Below, in pieces: positions 1 to 13,257 of a DNA stretch of 64,000 nt (position 1 is the stretch's first letter; the number at the start of each line of letters is the position of its first letter). The notes below the pieces were generated by a model. It was not told the DNA's origin. It saw only the letters and a list, made by a program, of their open reading frames with translations, and did not search any database. Made by a program: the position numbers and the translations under genes. Origin of the DNA: Favolaschia claudopus (lineage: Eukaryota > Basidiomycota > Agaricomycetes > Agaricales > Mycenaceae); NCBI GenBank assembly GCA_037176885.1, contig JAWWNJ010000047.1, positions 1,426,001-1,490,000 of the forward strand, read 5' to 3'.

Positions 1-1746
1 TGCGGTACAGGTCCGTGTACACGAAGGCCTTCTCGGACAACACAGTCGAGGTATGAGAGCTCGTTCAACTGATCCATGGTGGGACTGTCTGTGGCCAGAG
101 ACCCCAGTTCTGCACGTAACCGATTCTGGGAATCCATATTTTGCGACAAGGCGAACAGCGTCCAGGTCACTGTTGTGCTGAGCGGTTGAAGATTTGAGGA
201 ATATTTTCAAGTGGAGAGAAACCGTCATTCACCTAGTCGTAACATGGCCAGCAACCAGGAAGGTAATTATTTCTACAACTCAATTCACGTTTTCTGATGC
301 GCAGTGAATGGCAGTGAACTCACGAGCTAAAACATCTTCGTCCGACATACGCTGATGTTCGGGAATCTCTTTCGATGTATTGGCACGTACAAGCAAGCTC
401 AACAGGTCTCGCGCGCGATTTGTTTCAAATGCTGAAGACTCTGCGATGTCGCGCTTACTGTCATCTAAAATCTTCATTCCAATGCGACTCATCTCTGCTC
501 GCGAGCCCGCACGCATACGTTCGTTGCGCGTACTCTGTGCGAGTTATATCAATATTGGAATCGAGTCTAACATCAATATGACTGAACTCACGACGTTGCG
601 CAGAATCGGATATGTTCCCTGCAGAAAATCCAGAGGACCGAGTTCAACTGCAAGAAGCTTTTCAAATGTCGTCAAGATCTCGTCCTGGGGGTCTCCAGGT
701 TTGGTGCCCGTAGCGTTGATATCACGGCTAAAACCTGACAAACAGTGTATTGAATGGCAGACGTTAACATTGTTAACGCAAATGCGTACCAGCGAGTCCA
801 ATAATATCAAGAGTAACCTTGTGAAGCCATGTGCTCATATCAAGTCTAGCAACTCCCCCGTTCCGGCTGATTTCGACGGTGAAAATATCTCGGAGCTGCA
901 ACGAGGGCGTGAGATGGTTCAGGTAGAATCCTCAAGGATATTCACACCTGTTGCGATTTTCTGATGAATATATGCGTCAGATCGCGAACTTGTGGCCATC
1001 CGAACGCAGGCGCCTGGAGGACAATAATTCGATGAAGGTTGTTCATGATGAGTCAAAAACGAAAATTTACCATGATTTTTCGCTATTCAACGTGGAACAT
1101 CAGACCTCGATGTACTTACTGACAATATAGCAGCCGGAGGTTCAAACCTGATTTCGGTGTACAGTACCCTCCGCCGAGGTGAGACCTTCATACATACGCG
1201 ATCTTCCGTTAATCGCACGGTCTCGAACAGAATATGCCATGGCCCACCTGGGTTTCCTGTCATGCGTTCGAGGAAATAACGGGCCGGCGTCGTCTTGCGA
1301 TATATTTGATTGTTGAATAGAACGTGGTGCACGGCTTTCGTGTCGATCGTGTAGACGCTGGCGGTTCCCTTGACCGACCGAGTCAGTTCAACGAACTTTC
1401 AGTGGGCGGACGGTGATTGAGACTCACGAAAAATCCAGATATCTTCATGGTAGGTCCGAACTGCCTGATCCATTGTTCCTCGATACATTGACCCGTCTGC
1501 AGAAAACGATGAACGTTATTAATATTTTGTTGAACCGGTTGAGTAAGGATCAGGATGAAAAGTACGCGCCGCACTGCGAATTTCGCTCCTTACTTCTGCG
1601 TAGCTTCCAGTGAGCCAGTCGCGAGGCTTTGGGCCCGCCATGTTACGAAGAGGCGATGAGGTGAGCTTCGACGCACAGATGCATTTGACGATACAGAAAA
1701 CCAGGAAAATGGCAAAAATCGAGAATGATAATTGGACGCCGAGCAT
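1..1746 (-). CDS. cytochrome P450 monooxygenase, 3' end off the window
   Basis: A membrane-bound heme-thiolate monooxygenase that would oxidise a small hydrophobic substrate at the ER. The start at 1746 gives an N-terminal membrane anchor (MLGVQLSFSIFAIFLVFCIV) followed by a Pro-Arg-type hinge (LRNMAGPKPRDWLTGS). Later exons read VHHVLFNNQIYRKTTPARYF, AFGWPQVRDLTHIF, WLHKVTLDIIGLAGF, FQ-type helix segments and RDLLSLLVRANTS. The last exon in view has the end of helix I (STTVTWTLFALSQN) and the K-helix ExxR (REGLRVHGP). The heme-binding Cys lies beyond base 1 and is not seen. About eight short introns are inferred and no in-frame break was found. It lies tail-to-head with the prenyltransferase upstream on the same strand. 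The family is secure; the substrate is unknown. Confidence 0.9.
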
Positions 1747-2840
1747 ATCGCTGGGGGAAACGGGGATTTTTGGTCCAGCGGGCGATTATTTATCGGTGAG
1801 TACCAGGAAGTCCGCCTCGGGAAGCTGATCCCGGATAATCGTAAACCAACTTCGCGACGCATGATTCCTTGCGCATGATATCGGTTGACTATCGTGCCGA
1901 CGTGCTATATTTAGTTTTTTTTTTTTTTTGCCTCGAAGGCTTGGAAGTTGGCTGTCCTCGAATCCTCGCGTGCTTGCTTGATCCGTAATGCTGTCATTTT
2001 GTTCAGAGATCTCGACGCGGCCCGACGATGGGAGGTTCACGACTCGCGAGATGGGCTCTGAAACAATGCTAATGCGCCTGAGTACCATTCGGAACACCGC
2101 CGAACGCTAGGAGCAGCAACATAAGTAGTCAGCATATCGCGAAGAATGAGATGGATTAACGGTAGTTTGAGCGCATGTTTTCAACAGCTTCAAACTTTCG
2201 TAAAAGATTGTTTCCTCCGAGCATCGGCAGTTCACGGCATAGTCTTTTTTTCCATTGGTAAAAGTGGCTGAGTTTCTGGACAAAGCTTTGGACAGTTGAA
2301 GTCTTGAAGGACTAGGAAGTTTGATTTTGTCGTCCGCCAAGAAAACAACCAGGATTAAGCGTGCGCAACTTTCGAAGCAAGCCAATTTAAATGATTGGGG
2401 AGATACCTAAGGATACCTACCAACAACGATTTGCGTGACGGAATTATGGAGGTAATGAACGGCGAGGAGGAAGGTATCGAACGCTTTCTACCGTCATCAG
2501 TGCTTCTCTTCCAATTTCCCAGCCCTCGGAAGGGACTTCGGAGCCCTTCTTGCCCTTCATCATGCATTACTGCAGCGAGCCTAGATTCTTAGGGTTGAAG
2601 ACCGGTTGGTGGAACCCGAAAGTTGGAGGCGACCATGGAACGATTTAAATTCGGGTGGGAGAGCTTCAACAACTATTGTTGGAAATACATTGAATAGAGG
2701 TAACAACAGAAGATGAAAACGATAAATTAAATAAACTCGAAGCAATACACTATCTATTGACATTCAGTTGAGCTTGTACTTTATTCTGTCTAACGAACGT
2801 GATTTGGTGGGAGGAAAAACGATCCTGCACCACTGTAAAC
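1747..2840. other. intergenic, P450 promoter side and UbiA 3' side
   Basis: I see no convincing gene here. A run of 16 T lies near 1914-1929, and short open frames on both strands lack domain-like content. It should hold the P450 promoter and the prenyltransferase 3' UTR. Confidence 0.5.
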
Positions 2841-4315
2841 TCAAGCAATGAGCCTTTGCGAAACCAAGCAATCGCCGACGATGCCACCGAGAACGATGAA
2901 GCTCACGCCGGCGCCTAGAGGGAGAGCGTCTAGGGGGGAAAATAGTCAGATATTCGATTCGGGTAACGAAAGTGAAACGCACCTGCAAATGACTCCCGTT
3001 TTGTCATATCAAGCCCCAATAAATGGCGGAATACAGCAAATGCCGTGCAAGCGACGGAAACGATGAAGTAGATTGGCCCTTGGCGATTCAGGATCCCGAC
3101 CGCGGTGAGGCACCCGACGAAGACGATTGCGCAGAACCAGAGGAACTGCGTCATGTAGCCGAAAGCGGTGATAGCTGAGGAACCAACGCCAAGCTTGAGG
3201 TCGTCTTCGCGATCTTGAAGCGCGTAGATGGTGTCTATGCATCGCGAGTGAATCAGAGTGAACACGAAGTTCAACTGCGGAACTTACCGAAACATACAGT
3301 CCATCTGACGAAAGCAAAGACAGTCAGCATCAACGCGGTCCGTCGTTCCCGTCCAGGATCAGAGGATCAAACTCACGCAGCCAAGCCGACGAGCAGGCAG
3401 AGCGCCACACCGAAGTCCGGACCCCTGGGAAGAGCCGCCCACGCGAGAAAGACGCCGTAGTTTGCCTGTCCAGGGAACAATCAATCAGTCAAAGTCAATC
3501 ACAGTGGCGGTTGTGAAGAGGAGACGTACAGCGATACCGAGCCATGCTTGCGGCCAGTTGGAGATTCGTTTCATCAAAGGGTAGGTGAGGCTCCTGCGTA
3601 ATAGTGGAGTCAGCGATTGGAATTACCTGGCGCAGATGTCGAATCGGGGAAAAAATAAGCGACGTACAGGAAGAGGCAGAACAGGCCGTGCAAAAATCTG
3701 GGAGAGCAGAACAAAAGTCGAATGGTGAACAAGGATTTGGGTCGAGAAGGAGGCGCCGTACACGGTGTTGTTTACTTGGTAGTACAGGATCGCATCAATG
3801 ACAATTTGGGCGACGAGGAAAAGCTTGGCGCCGGTGACACTAACGCGGCCGCTGGGAAGAGGCCGCGTGAAAGTGCGAGCTTGAGGGAACAAAGAAAAGA
3901 GGTCAGCCTATGGACGCCGATGTGGATAGGATTGGAACGCACCAACTTTCCCATCGATATCCCGATCGCATACGTCGTTGACGGTGCATGCAAGACTTCT
4001 CCCAATGAACGCCCACAGGAAGAATAGCGCACACCACCGGAGAATGTCGACGGGGTGCATACCGCCATTGGCGTAGGAGGCTAAGGCAACAGTTTGGCCT
4101 GCGACGGATGGGTCAGCAGCCTCTACTCCAAGAGTCGCGAGCGAAACGAGCGTACCGAACGGCATAAAGATAATAAAAGTTGCGGCCGGCTACTCAGGAC
4201 ACGGATGAGCCGTTCCTATCCGTAAAGAGAACGACGAGAATACCTTGCTGAAGCGCATCAGGTCAGCGTAACCCTGTATCGTAGGGAGCGCGCTTTGAAG
4301 CGAGCGAGTCGCCAT
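2841..4315 (-). CDS. UbiA-family membrane prenyltransferase
   Basis: Attaches a prenyl chain to an aromatic acceptor within a membrane. The start at 4315 gives MATRSLQSALPTIQGYADLM and leads straight into the family's first helix (MRFSKPAATFIIFMPFG). The first Asp-rich motif is NDVCDRDIDGKVARTFTRPL at about residues 93-112, followed by PSGRVS. The second is YALQDREDDLKLG. Several hydrophobic helices and a short tail ending SQRLIA follow. About six introns are inferred; the last two junctions keep frame cleanly. There is almost no sequence before the first helix, so no mitochondrial presequence of the kind expected for COQ2. Together with the P450, halogenase and GMC neighbours this favours secondary metabolism over ubiquinone synthesis. 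That last point is inference; a COQ2 with a missed upstream exon is the alternative. Confidence 0.88.
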
Positions 4316-6497
4316 CGAGAAAAGTGAATTTTTGTTGGAAGAGTGGAACAGAGGCATGGCGAATTGAAAGCAAGGGAACGCCGGAGGGGGAAGGGAGAGA
4401 AGGGCGAATGTGAAGAGGTAGAAAAAGAGACAGAAAGAGAAAACACGCTCGAGTCGAGGTTACATATATTTACCGATCATCGACATCATCGGCTGGCACC
4501 ATTTCATCGTTGAAATGGTTTGTCATCAATTCACCATATGAACTTGTTACGTATCGTTGTTGCTCCCCCGGATACTTACACGCCTATCCCGGAGTTCCTA
4601 GGGATTTGGTCGGATTTATGATCGACTGGAATTCAACGGATTGTCACATAGAAATCAAAGAAAATATTGTCACCATTCATTGATTTGGCGGATCGATGGA
4701 ATCCACTCGAACGACCCTTTGAATCTGTTCACCGCCCTCTCGGATGGAAATATTTCGCTTGGAAACTGTAAAACTGATGTACATACATGGCAGCTGCGCG
4801 GACTGGCTCGAAAAATGGCCAAGTCATTCAAAGTCCGACCATCATTCGTGACATGGCGTGATTTTTCTCTGTGTCTTCCTCTTTTCCCCCCACCACGTCC
4901 TCCCCTCACTCGTCCCTCCTGCTCGCAACGTTCCCTGTAATTCGCGGTTAGCGGCTATTCAAGACCTCAAAGTCTCTCAATCTCTCCCCAAGACCCATCC
5001 TCCGGCCCTCTCAAGCCACCCAACCCGTCGATCACCGCCCAAGAGTGTAGTCTGGAGAACAAGGAAGAGGAGGAGGGTCCACTGCGCACCCTCGTAGATG
5101 TCATCAGCCTGAGGTGTGCAACCTCTCTTTTTTTCTTCAAGGCTCTTTCCTGCGCCCGAGGCCGACTGGAGCTCACGTCTTGGCCGCCGAGAGCTCATGC
5201 GCCATGAGCGTCGTTGTGGAAGGCGGGAGCTAGTGAGCAGCTCGTGTACAACAGAGACACTTTTTCCTGTTTATGCTACATACCACGCATGTTATCATGT
5301 AGTTACTGTGCTTCAATACACACTCAAAGCTCTGTTCTACTGAAATCACAAAAATATATATTTTTTGCGCCCAATAATTCGAATATGAATCGTCCTTGGC
5401 TCCCTGTGTGGGTGCTTAAAACATCTACAGAGCGTCAGTTGGAATCTACAGAGGCCACCTTTGAAATCCGAAGGGGCGCCAAATCAATGGATTCCACCAA
5501 TCCTTTGGTCAAAATCCGACGATCATCAATTCGGTCAAATTCCTAGGAACCCCGGGTTAGGCGTGTATTCCATTGTGTCGCTCAGCGCCAACAACCATCA
5601 CGGTCGTCTCCCCTCCGATGCAGTTAGCCCGACTCTGAATCTTTCTGAATTCGCGGCATCTCGCAACTGCGGGGTCGCATCTTGGGAGGGTTCCTCTCAC
5701 GCCGCGCTGGGCGGGCGGGCCTCTGTGGTGGGAACGGGGAAAAGGGAGAACGGGGTTATCCCGAAACGTCAATGGATTCAGACATCAACCATCATATCGC
5801 GTTGGGATTGCCACATTACGGCACTCAGTGGGCAATTGAGAATATTTCTGCCCGAAGATCCGCGCCTTCGGGGCTTCCGGAGTATTGAGGTTTTTTGAAA
5901 CAATGCTTCGCTCCTTCCACTGGCCCGAGACTAGCTGAAATTTAATACTGGAGTTGCTTCCAGTGCAGTATTCAGGATTCGTGCGAATGATCGCCATAGC
6001 CATCAAATCTAGATCGCTTGCTACACATTCAGTATGCGGGAACAGTTTCGGAACACTGACGGATGCTTTTGCAAGAATCAGGGGCCAGCTTTTCCTAGCT
6101 TTTCTTTCTAAGAGAATTGGTTAAATTAACAGGCTTCGGAGTCCCCAGGTAAGTTTCCTCCCGGCAATGATGGTTCCTCGCACGCGGCATTGAGTATCGT
6201 GTTTTTCATGACCGCACGATTTGCGACCTCAAACTAAACCCCAGACTCCGAATTTCATTTGTTTCTGACATCTGGAGTCGTTCTGGAGCGATTCAAAGGC
6301 ACAGAACGGAAAAACGGATGACGGGTTTGAGAGTGGAGTATTCACCGATGACTCTGAGCAGTGAGTATCTCCACCTCGGGCACAGCAAGTCGGACAACCA
6401 TGTGGGTTGGACTTTGATTACACTTGACGTTTTGTTTCAACGTTTGTCGAATGAAAGACTTAAATATGACGGAGATGCAACCGACTTCAAGCTTCAA
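4316..6497. other. intergenic, left flank of the Plavaka element
   Basis: This 2.2 kb holds the UbiA promoter and AT-rich spacer. Short open frames (for example near 5460-5900 and 6342-6497) have no recognisable domains or consistent splice structure. I see nothing else I can support. Confidence 0.4.
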
Positions 6498-6566
6498 GCT
6501 TCTGGGCCGTCTTTGTCGGAAATTTGTAAAGAACCTCTCAATGGCTTCCAATGGCTTGGAAGGACC
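6498..6566 (+). repeat. left terminal inverted repeat of the Plavaka element
   Basis: Reads AGCTTCTGGGCC, then TGTCGGAAA, an AT-rich stretch, CCT, and TTCCAATGGCTTGGAAGG. The same blocks occur in the same order on the opposite strand at 13258-13337, with scattered substitutions and short gaps. Confidence 0.55.
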
Positions 6567-6690
6567 CAATGACAGCGTGTGCTTGGAAGTGCCTTGGCAC
6601 TCGAAAGTCGTCTTGGAAGGATGGCAAAGTCTTGGAACGTATTCAGTTCCTTGCAAGACTAGTAAGGATTGAAATGCCTTGGAAGAATGC
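6541..6690. repeat. left subterminal repeats of the Plavaka element
   Basis: At least six short motifs in 150 bp share the core CTTGGAA or CTTGCAA in either orientation (GGCTTGGAAGG, GCTTGGAAGTGCC, GTCTTGGAACG, CCTTGCAAG, GCCTTGGAAG). The same cores crowd 13140-13300 at the other end. They are candidate transposase binding sites. Confidence 0.5.
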
Positions 6691-6774
6691 ACAATGATTG
6701 TAGGGCGTTGAAAGAGCCGACTACACCTTGAGTCACGAAATAAAAACAATTTGTAGTAAGTGATGTTTACTGCT

Positions 6775-6850
6775 AGCGAGATACGAACCCTCAACCGCCT
6801 ATTAGGCTTCAGCCACGCACATTCGTTACAAACTATTAAACAGCATACAT
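6775..6850 (-). other. tRNA-like fragment with a T-arm/B-box
   Basis: On the minus strand GTGGCTGAAGCC (A-box-like) is followed about 15 bases later by GAGGGTTCGTATCTC, which can form a T-arm with the GGTTCG B-box core. No closing acceptor stem was found, so this is a remnant or a SINE head, not a working tRNA. Confidence 0.3.
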
Positions 6851-6967
6851 CCAAGTAGACAAAACCAGGCTTTATAAAGCTAGAATCGCAGCCCTACATA
6901 TGCCGTCTAATCGTGTGCAGGACGGCGTAAGAAAAAAAAAACTATATTATCCACAATGCAGCGCCGA

Positions 6968-8615
6968 CTATCGCCTTCGTCTCGTCGAGACTCGTTTTCC
7001 TTTGTTCGAAGTGTCAACCTCCTTCTCCACTTCCTCCTCCTCTGCTTCCGGCGCCTGTACCTCATTTTCCGCAGGAATTTCACGTATCTGAGGCGGTTCA
7101 GCGGTGAATCGAGCCCGACGACTGGGCCCAGCGACGGCCTCCGGCTGAGGGATCGGCGCGGGTTCCATGCGATGCCTGGTGTTCCTATCGTTCGCATCTG
7201 TGTCTGGATCAGCATCAGCAAACCCTCCAACGGCCAAAAGCTGCATCGCTCGGCTGATCTCATCTTCGACGCCATCATCCTCCACATCCTCCGTAGCGCT
7301 GGTTGCCTTCGGAACGCCGTCGAAAACATGGCGGTTGAAGGTCTTGAAGATCTGCTTCACATACGGTGCCTCACGGTTGCATGCGAGGAGTTTCCGGTAC
7401 GTCCGATAGTCCGCCTCCCAGTTGATCTTAGTTGTTTGGCCCGTAGACGCAAAGCTCTTGTCGGCCGAGATGATGAAGCGGGCCTGGAATCGGAAGGATC
7501 AACAATCGAGAGGAAATTGTATGCTGGAACGTACCAGCATAGCGCTGAATGCAATGGAATGATCGCTGCATTCGACCACCCCTAACTTTGTTGCGTTTGC
7601 CTTGGGGTCGGGTTTGGTCCCCAAACTCGAGGGTCCATGAAACATAACGCGATGAAACTGAGGAGTAATCAGAATGGTATATGTGAAGACAGTCTAAGTG
7701 ATACACGAAGCACTTACATCTAGCACAATTGAGCTTGTGAATATATGCTGCATGTTTTTCTGGCCGTTGGGAAATAGAATGGGGGCAAAGACCTTGGGCT
7801 TTTGTTCTTCAGGGAAGCACAAGAGCTTCGTGAGAACTTCGTTCTGGCCTCTGTCGGCGTTGGCGACACCCACGAGCGCAGTGTCAACCTTGTGGCCGGC
7901 AGTTGTGAGAATGCTGGCCGCTACACCACGCAGGTTGTTGAGCAGCGTTGAGCGCGCGTTCCCGAAGTCCGAGATGAACTGGAACACACAAGTGAAAGGG
8001 GCCGGTTCATCCAGTGAAAGAATACTTACGTCTTTCGACAGATGCTTATAGCTCAAGCGATCGAGCAGCGGGTGGAATTTCGGCGGGATACCTTGATAGA
8101 GAGCAACAGTGATTTCACGAGAGTAAACTTTACTGCTTTCAAAACGCTCTTCGGGAGTGTTGACAAGATCTACTGGACGCTTGCAGAACTCATCCGCCGT
8201 CACCCAAGCTTCGTTTGCAAGAAGAAATTTGCGCGCCCAAGCTCCGACATGTTGCTGGTATCCTAACCGATTGTCGCTCTGAGCGCGTCGCTGTCGCTTC
8301 CCAGTAGAAGTGGCCTCCAGCTCGTGAAGCCTTTGACGAAGGCTGCGGTTTTCGGCAAGCACGCGCCCATGGTCAAGCTGCAGGTCCTGGTAGGCCTTTC
8401 AATTCGTAAGTCAGCAGCGGTAGATGCGCTATAATCCAAATACAACGCACTTTGATAATCTCAGGTTTTGAAGCGTTTATATCGATGGGCTGGAAGCGTT
8501 CCTCCCCTCCGTCGTCATCTGCTTCAGAGGAACTCCGAGGGTTGTCGTCGTCGTCGTCTTCATCGGAGAGAACGATATTGCGACTCGGTGGTGCCATGAT
8601 GGTGGTAGGAGGCAA
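6968..8615 (-). CDS. Plavaka-associated acidic coiled-coil protein, function unknown
   Basis: I do not recognise a named domain. The start at 8615 (or MAPPSR at 8597) leads into an acidic patch (VLSDEDDDDDNPRSSSEADD), then a predicted coiled coil (LAENRSLRQRLHELEA). The conserved-looking body includes QQHVGAWARKFLLANEAWV, FPEEQKPKVFAPILF and FHRVMFHGPSSLG. A charged tail ends KGKRVSTRRRR. Five or so short introns keep frame. It is divergently transcribed from the transposase with about 650 bp between them, and lies inside the element's inverted repeats, so it is probably an element-encoded helper. A host gene captured by the element is the alternative. Confidence 0.65.
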
Positions 8616-9262
8616 GGAATGACAGAATGTCGCCGCTGCACACAGTCAGGGTACGGGACTCCAATGCCGAAACTCAAAAGATCTGTCCAACAAATTTTAA
8701 CTCTTCCGCACATTGCAGGGTCAGTCGACCGGCGGAAAATCGATGGCTTGAAATTAACTCGGTAATATACTTCTTCGCTTGAGAGCAGATCCATGTTTTG
8801 CGACGTGATTCAAGTCCCTTGAATCCCTCATCTAGAAAATCACTCGGACAATTCAATTAGAAGATTGAGACCTTGAAATGCCAAATTCAATCCGCTCACC
8901 TACAATATTACTCGACATGATATGTGATCTCGACCGCGTGGATAGGCTTTCGCAATTGCCGCCGCCGTTAGGGTTTGAGATGCTTCAATATCCGATTCCG
9001 AGTCTGGGGCAGAGGTGGAGTAAGCAAGTCCAAGGTCCAGCGACATTGTTTGTTTGCGTGAAACTGGTATATTCTTAATTGGCAAAGCCAACAGGTCTGC
9101 GACAACATGAAGTTGAAGTGAAGTGAATAATGGTGGACGAGAAAGAAAGGCTGCATCTGTTTGTTTGGCTCCGAGACGGTCGGAAGCGGGTGATTGACAC
9201 GACCACGTGCCTGGCAGCGCTTTCTCTTCCTGCCTTCCACATCTTTCGTCTAGCGATCTCCA
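8616..9262. promoter_or_regulatory. divergent promoter region of the Plavaka element
   Basis: This 647 bp separates the starts of the accessory gene (minus) and the transposase (plus). It has no good coding signal of its own, apart from a 60-codon minus frame (8674-8856) that I could not connect to either gene. Confidence 0.45.
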
Positions 9263-12200
9263 ATGCCCCCAGCTGGGAGCCCAAAGAAATGTTCTACTTG
9301 CGGGAAAGAATATAAATCCAGAGGGATCGGCAAACACGAAGCTGCTTGCAAGGATAAAGTCGACGCTGCTTTGGGGGATACCGAATTCGCCCAGCGCGTG
9401 AAGGACGACCGTCGTACGTATAGTCACCAGAACCAGTAACTCAGTACTAACAGAGTCTAGGGAAAGTGGCTTATGCCAAGCTTGTCAAGCAAAAGAAACC
9501 CCCTCATCGACGTCAGTTTCGATTAATACGGTGGACTTATCAATAGTTTTGAAATTGACCAGAGTCTTCGCGTTCACAAACCAATGTCCAGAACATTCCG
9601 ACATATCATGACGGTGGGTTCCGAATACCAGGACTGGAGTCACTCACTCATGAGTTCAGGTGCAGTCAATTATTCACCGCCTGGATCGCCTTTGCATGCC
9701 GGCGAGAACGAAATCGACACCAATGTTGAGCGTGAGGATGAAGACATGCCGCCGGTGCAACAAGATACACCAGAGATTCGACGAATATTTCATCCTCATA
9801 GCGAGAGACCAGTCTTGTTCCAATCTCTAGCGGAGTATGCCGCTTCTAACTCATCGGAAAAGGGGCTTCCACCCGACTTGACTCCATGGAAACCCTTCCG
9901 AACGAGATTGGATTTTGAGGTCGCCGAGTTTTGTGAGCTCGCCATGTTGAACCAGAAACTGTCGGAAACATTGTTGTCCCTCATTCGTCGTTGCGGAGAA
10001 AACCGACGTGAATTCACAATTAACAATTTTGCAGAGCTTGACAAATTATGGAGTCTGGCGTCGCACAAGTGCACCGAGGTGAGTCATTTTGTTCACAATA
10101 TCACAGGTAATTATACCAGCCGATCCGCAGTTTTCTGAGGACGAAATCACTGTGTCGTACAAGTCGGAGGATCAAATGTTCAAAACTTATACCCGGCCCC
10201 TTTGGGACTGGATATTAGGCCTTGTTCAAGACGCTCGACTCGCTCCCTTCTTTGTATGGGATGCCGAAAAGGCCTACAAATTCAACGGCGAGGTCTATAC
10301 AAGATTTTACCATGAGCCATGGACCGCTAATGCATTTTGGGAGGCACAAGTAAGTTGAATGATTTTATCGGAGCCTGGACCGTTATTCAAACGACAATCT
10401 TGAAGTCTTTTCTACCAAAGCATCCGCTTGCAAAGTTGGTTGGACTGATTGTCTATGTTGATAAATCCAAACTCAGCACGTTCGGCACGGAGAAGGCTTA
10501 TGCTGTAGTCGCACGCTTGGCCAACCTTCCAGTTTTGATTCGTAACAGTAATGTTCAGATTGGCGGTGGGCAGATTGTTGGACACCAGCCTGTGGTATTT
10601 TCAGTCTGTTATTGTATTGGTCCTAACGACTAATTGTTCTGAACAGGTTAAAGACGACGCGAAACAGAACAAGAAACACACGGATTTCAAGAACGTAGTT
10701 TGGCATACTGCGTTCCGGAAACTCCTTGAATCGCTCGTTCACCACGCCAAGCTTGGTAGTTGGACAAAATGCGGAGACGACATTCTTCGCTGGCTTTTTC
10801 CGGTTCTCTTGATCCTTGCCGCTGATTATGAGGAGGCGTGAGCGCATCAATAAATAAGCTACCATTTTTTCTTTCTCATTTCCCAATCACAGTTGTGTGA
10901 TGACTCTCATTCGAGGCCTACAAAGTCTCTACCCATGCCCGATCTGTTTTGTTCCGTGGAACGAACAATCAGATCTCTCGACCGAGCATCCACTTCGTAC
11001 AGCAAAAGACTCCAAAGCACGGTTGGAAGAAGCTAGAGCATGTGCGACTCTTGGAGAGCGAGAAGAATTACTGAAAGACTACTCATTACGCGACGTCGAG
11101 GTGTGCTTATTACGCTCTGATTAATTAGGATTCTAAGTTTTTGTAGAATTCATTCTGGAAAATTGGAGCCGATCCACACAAGACGATTTCATTCGACCGT
11201 CTACACGCCTACGGTGGCCTCTGGGATCATCTTTTTAACCAGGTCAAAGACCGAGTGACTGTTTTAGGCCGCCCCTCAATAAATAAGATCGACAAACAGT
11301 GAGAATCGCTATAACAACTCAGGATCGATCTCATGTTTAACAGGATGAGTGCAATGCCTCGCTGGCGAAAACTCAACCATTTTGATGCTGTCATGAATGT
11401 CACATTCAACGACGGTTCGAAAAATGAGGATATTGCCAAAATGATGCTGTTCGCCGCATATAATGTACTCACTGACCCAGAGGGAGTTTTACTTCTGAGA
11501 TGTGTGCGAAGTTTTTTGGAACTCAATATGTACGTCTCGTTAGAGGTTCACACCGCCGAAACAATTGCGGCCGGCAAAGTGGAGCTTGCACAATTTGACG
11601 AGCTCATGAAGGTGTGCAAAAATACGACCGGTATGTAGGACACTAACGAAGCTGTAGGACTATGCCGAAACCTGCGAAGGCACTGACCATGAGAAGAATT
11701 GGAACTTTCCCAAGATGCACTCCCATTGGCACGTATTTGACGATATCACGAACAAAGGGGCTACACGGAACTTTGGTACAAAGATCAGCGAATCCATGCA
11801 CGGGCCAGTTCGACAAATATACCATCGCCTCACTAATTTCAAAAACGTTACGACGCAGGTAAGGCTTGGAATTGGATCATGTTTGATAGCTCATTGAAAT
11901 TTGCAGCTCGTCAAACACGATCATCGCCGGGTTGTTGCACTATTCATCCGCGAGCAGCTGGACAGTCTCGATTCAATGGACACCGAAGAACAATCAGATC
12001 CGGACGAAGTTTTATCTAACGTCGACATTGGTTCAAAACTAAAACCAATTACCTTTCAAGACCTCGACGACGCTATGGCCGACGATCCTGCATTTAACAG
12101 ATTTCGTATCCGTTTTGCAGACTATCTTTCGGAGTTTCTGCAGGCCTATCACCAATTACCTGGAGGTAAATGGATCAAATTCGATAAAAGCGACACGGTA

Positions 12201-12689
12201 TCGTGACATTTCGCCCACCCGAATGCAAGACAATAACTGAGTAATCTTCAGATTGTGCCGTTCCAGCTGCTAAAAGTGCATTACCAACATCTTGGGGACT
12301 GGACGTCGACAACAGATTACCTAAGGTGCAACCCGCTGTTCCACGGTCATCCGCGATATGACGGCGCGCTCGTGAAAACTGCCAACGGACATATGTTCGT
12401 GCGGTTGGTCTACATGTTTTCCCGCACGGTCGGGAACAAGTCCCACCCCTTTGCACTTGTTTTGCCATTGGAGCTGCGTGCTCTGTCAAGGAAAGACAAG
12501 CTGTTGCGGACATACCATCTCCATAGCAAAGCGAGGAAGGAAGCAGAGTTCGTTTCAGCTCATTCTATTGTTCGCGGCTTGCTCCTGGTTCCAGATTTTG
12601 ACAATGCCGGAGAATTTTTCATTCATGATGTTGCTGACACCGATGTTTCTCTTCGACTCAAGCATATGTATCCCAAACGTTTCTTGTAA
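9263..12689 (+). CDS. Plavaka transposase
   Basis: DNA transposase that would bind the element ends and cut and rejoin DNA in the nucleus. The start at 9263 gives MPPAGSPKKCSTCGKEYKSR followed by GIGKHEAAC, a C2H2 finger typical of the family's N terminus. The core has TYTRPLWDWILGLVQD, FLPKHPLAKLVGLIVYVDKS with KLSTFGTEKAY (the region of the first catalytic Asp in this family), ARLANLPVLIRN, and a zinc-like loop YPCPICFVPW before SDLSTEHPLRT. Downstream are HAYGGLWDHLFNQVK, KMHSHWHVFDDITNKG and a C-terminal part ending HMYPKRFL. Roughly ten introns of about 50-60 bp, each keeping frame as far as I could follow, give about 950 residues. It looks full length and uninterrupted, so the copy may still make protein. 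Confidence 0.88.
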
Positions 12690-13118
12690 AATGCTCGCCG
12701 CTTCGAAATGATGCTGAAATTTGATATTTTTCGCAATCTGCGCAGTTGCAGTCGCACGAGGAGACAGCAAGACTTTGAGAAATTGGTTGGGAAGGATGTA
12801 ATCGGTAAGACATGATAAAATTTTAAACCAGTACATTGGAGTCACGGTAGATGTTGGTGATACAAGAGGCAAAGGAGTGAGCGAGCTTCAAGATGCGACG
12901 GTAATATAGTGAGATCCGGTTGCTTGGGTTAGATTATGCATACTAGATGTATACAAGCGTGTGAGGCACCGTCTACGTCGTGTTTTACAGGGCTTCAAAC
13001 CAGCAGGCGAGGCGGAAGGCGAAAGATGCAGGTGCCAGTGGAAGCTCAGAGGTGCAGCCGCATGACGGCGCGCGCCAAGCAGTGAGCAGACATAAACGAT
13101 AGCCCGCATCAGAGTTGC

Positions 13119-13257
13119 TTGAACAGAGGTTGCGAAGTTGAAAGGGCTTCCAACGCGCGGGCAATACTTGTAAGACGTTGCGAGACAAGAGAAGGATTGG
13201 AATGCCCTTCCAATTCGGTCGCAGGGCTTGCAAGGCTGTGCCGGACCATTCCGAGAT
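13119..13257. repeat. right subterminal repeats of the Plavaka element
   Basis: Motifs GGGCTTCCAAC, GCCCTTCCAATT, GGGCTTGCAAGGC and related forms repeat within 140 bp, mirroring the left end. Confidence 0.45.
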
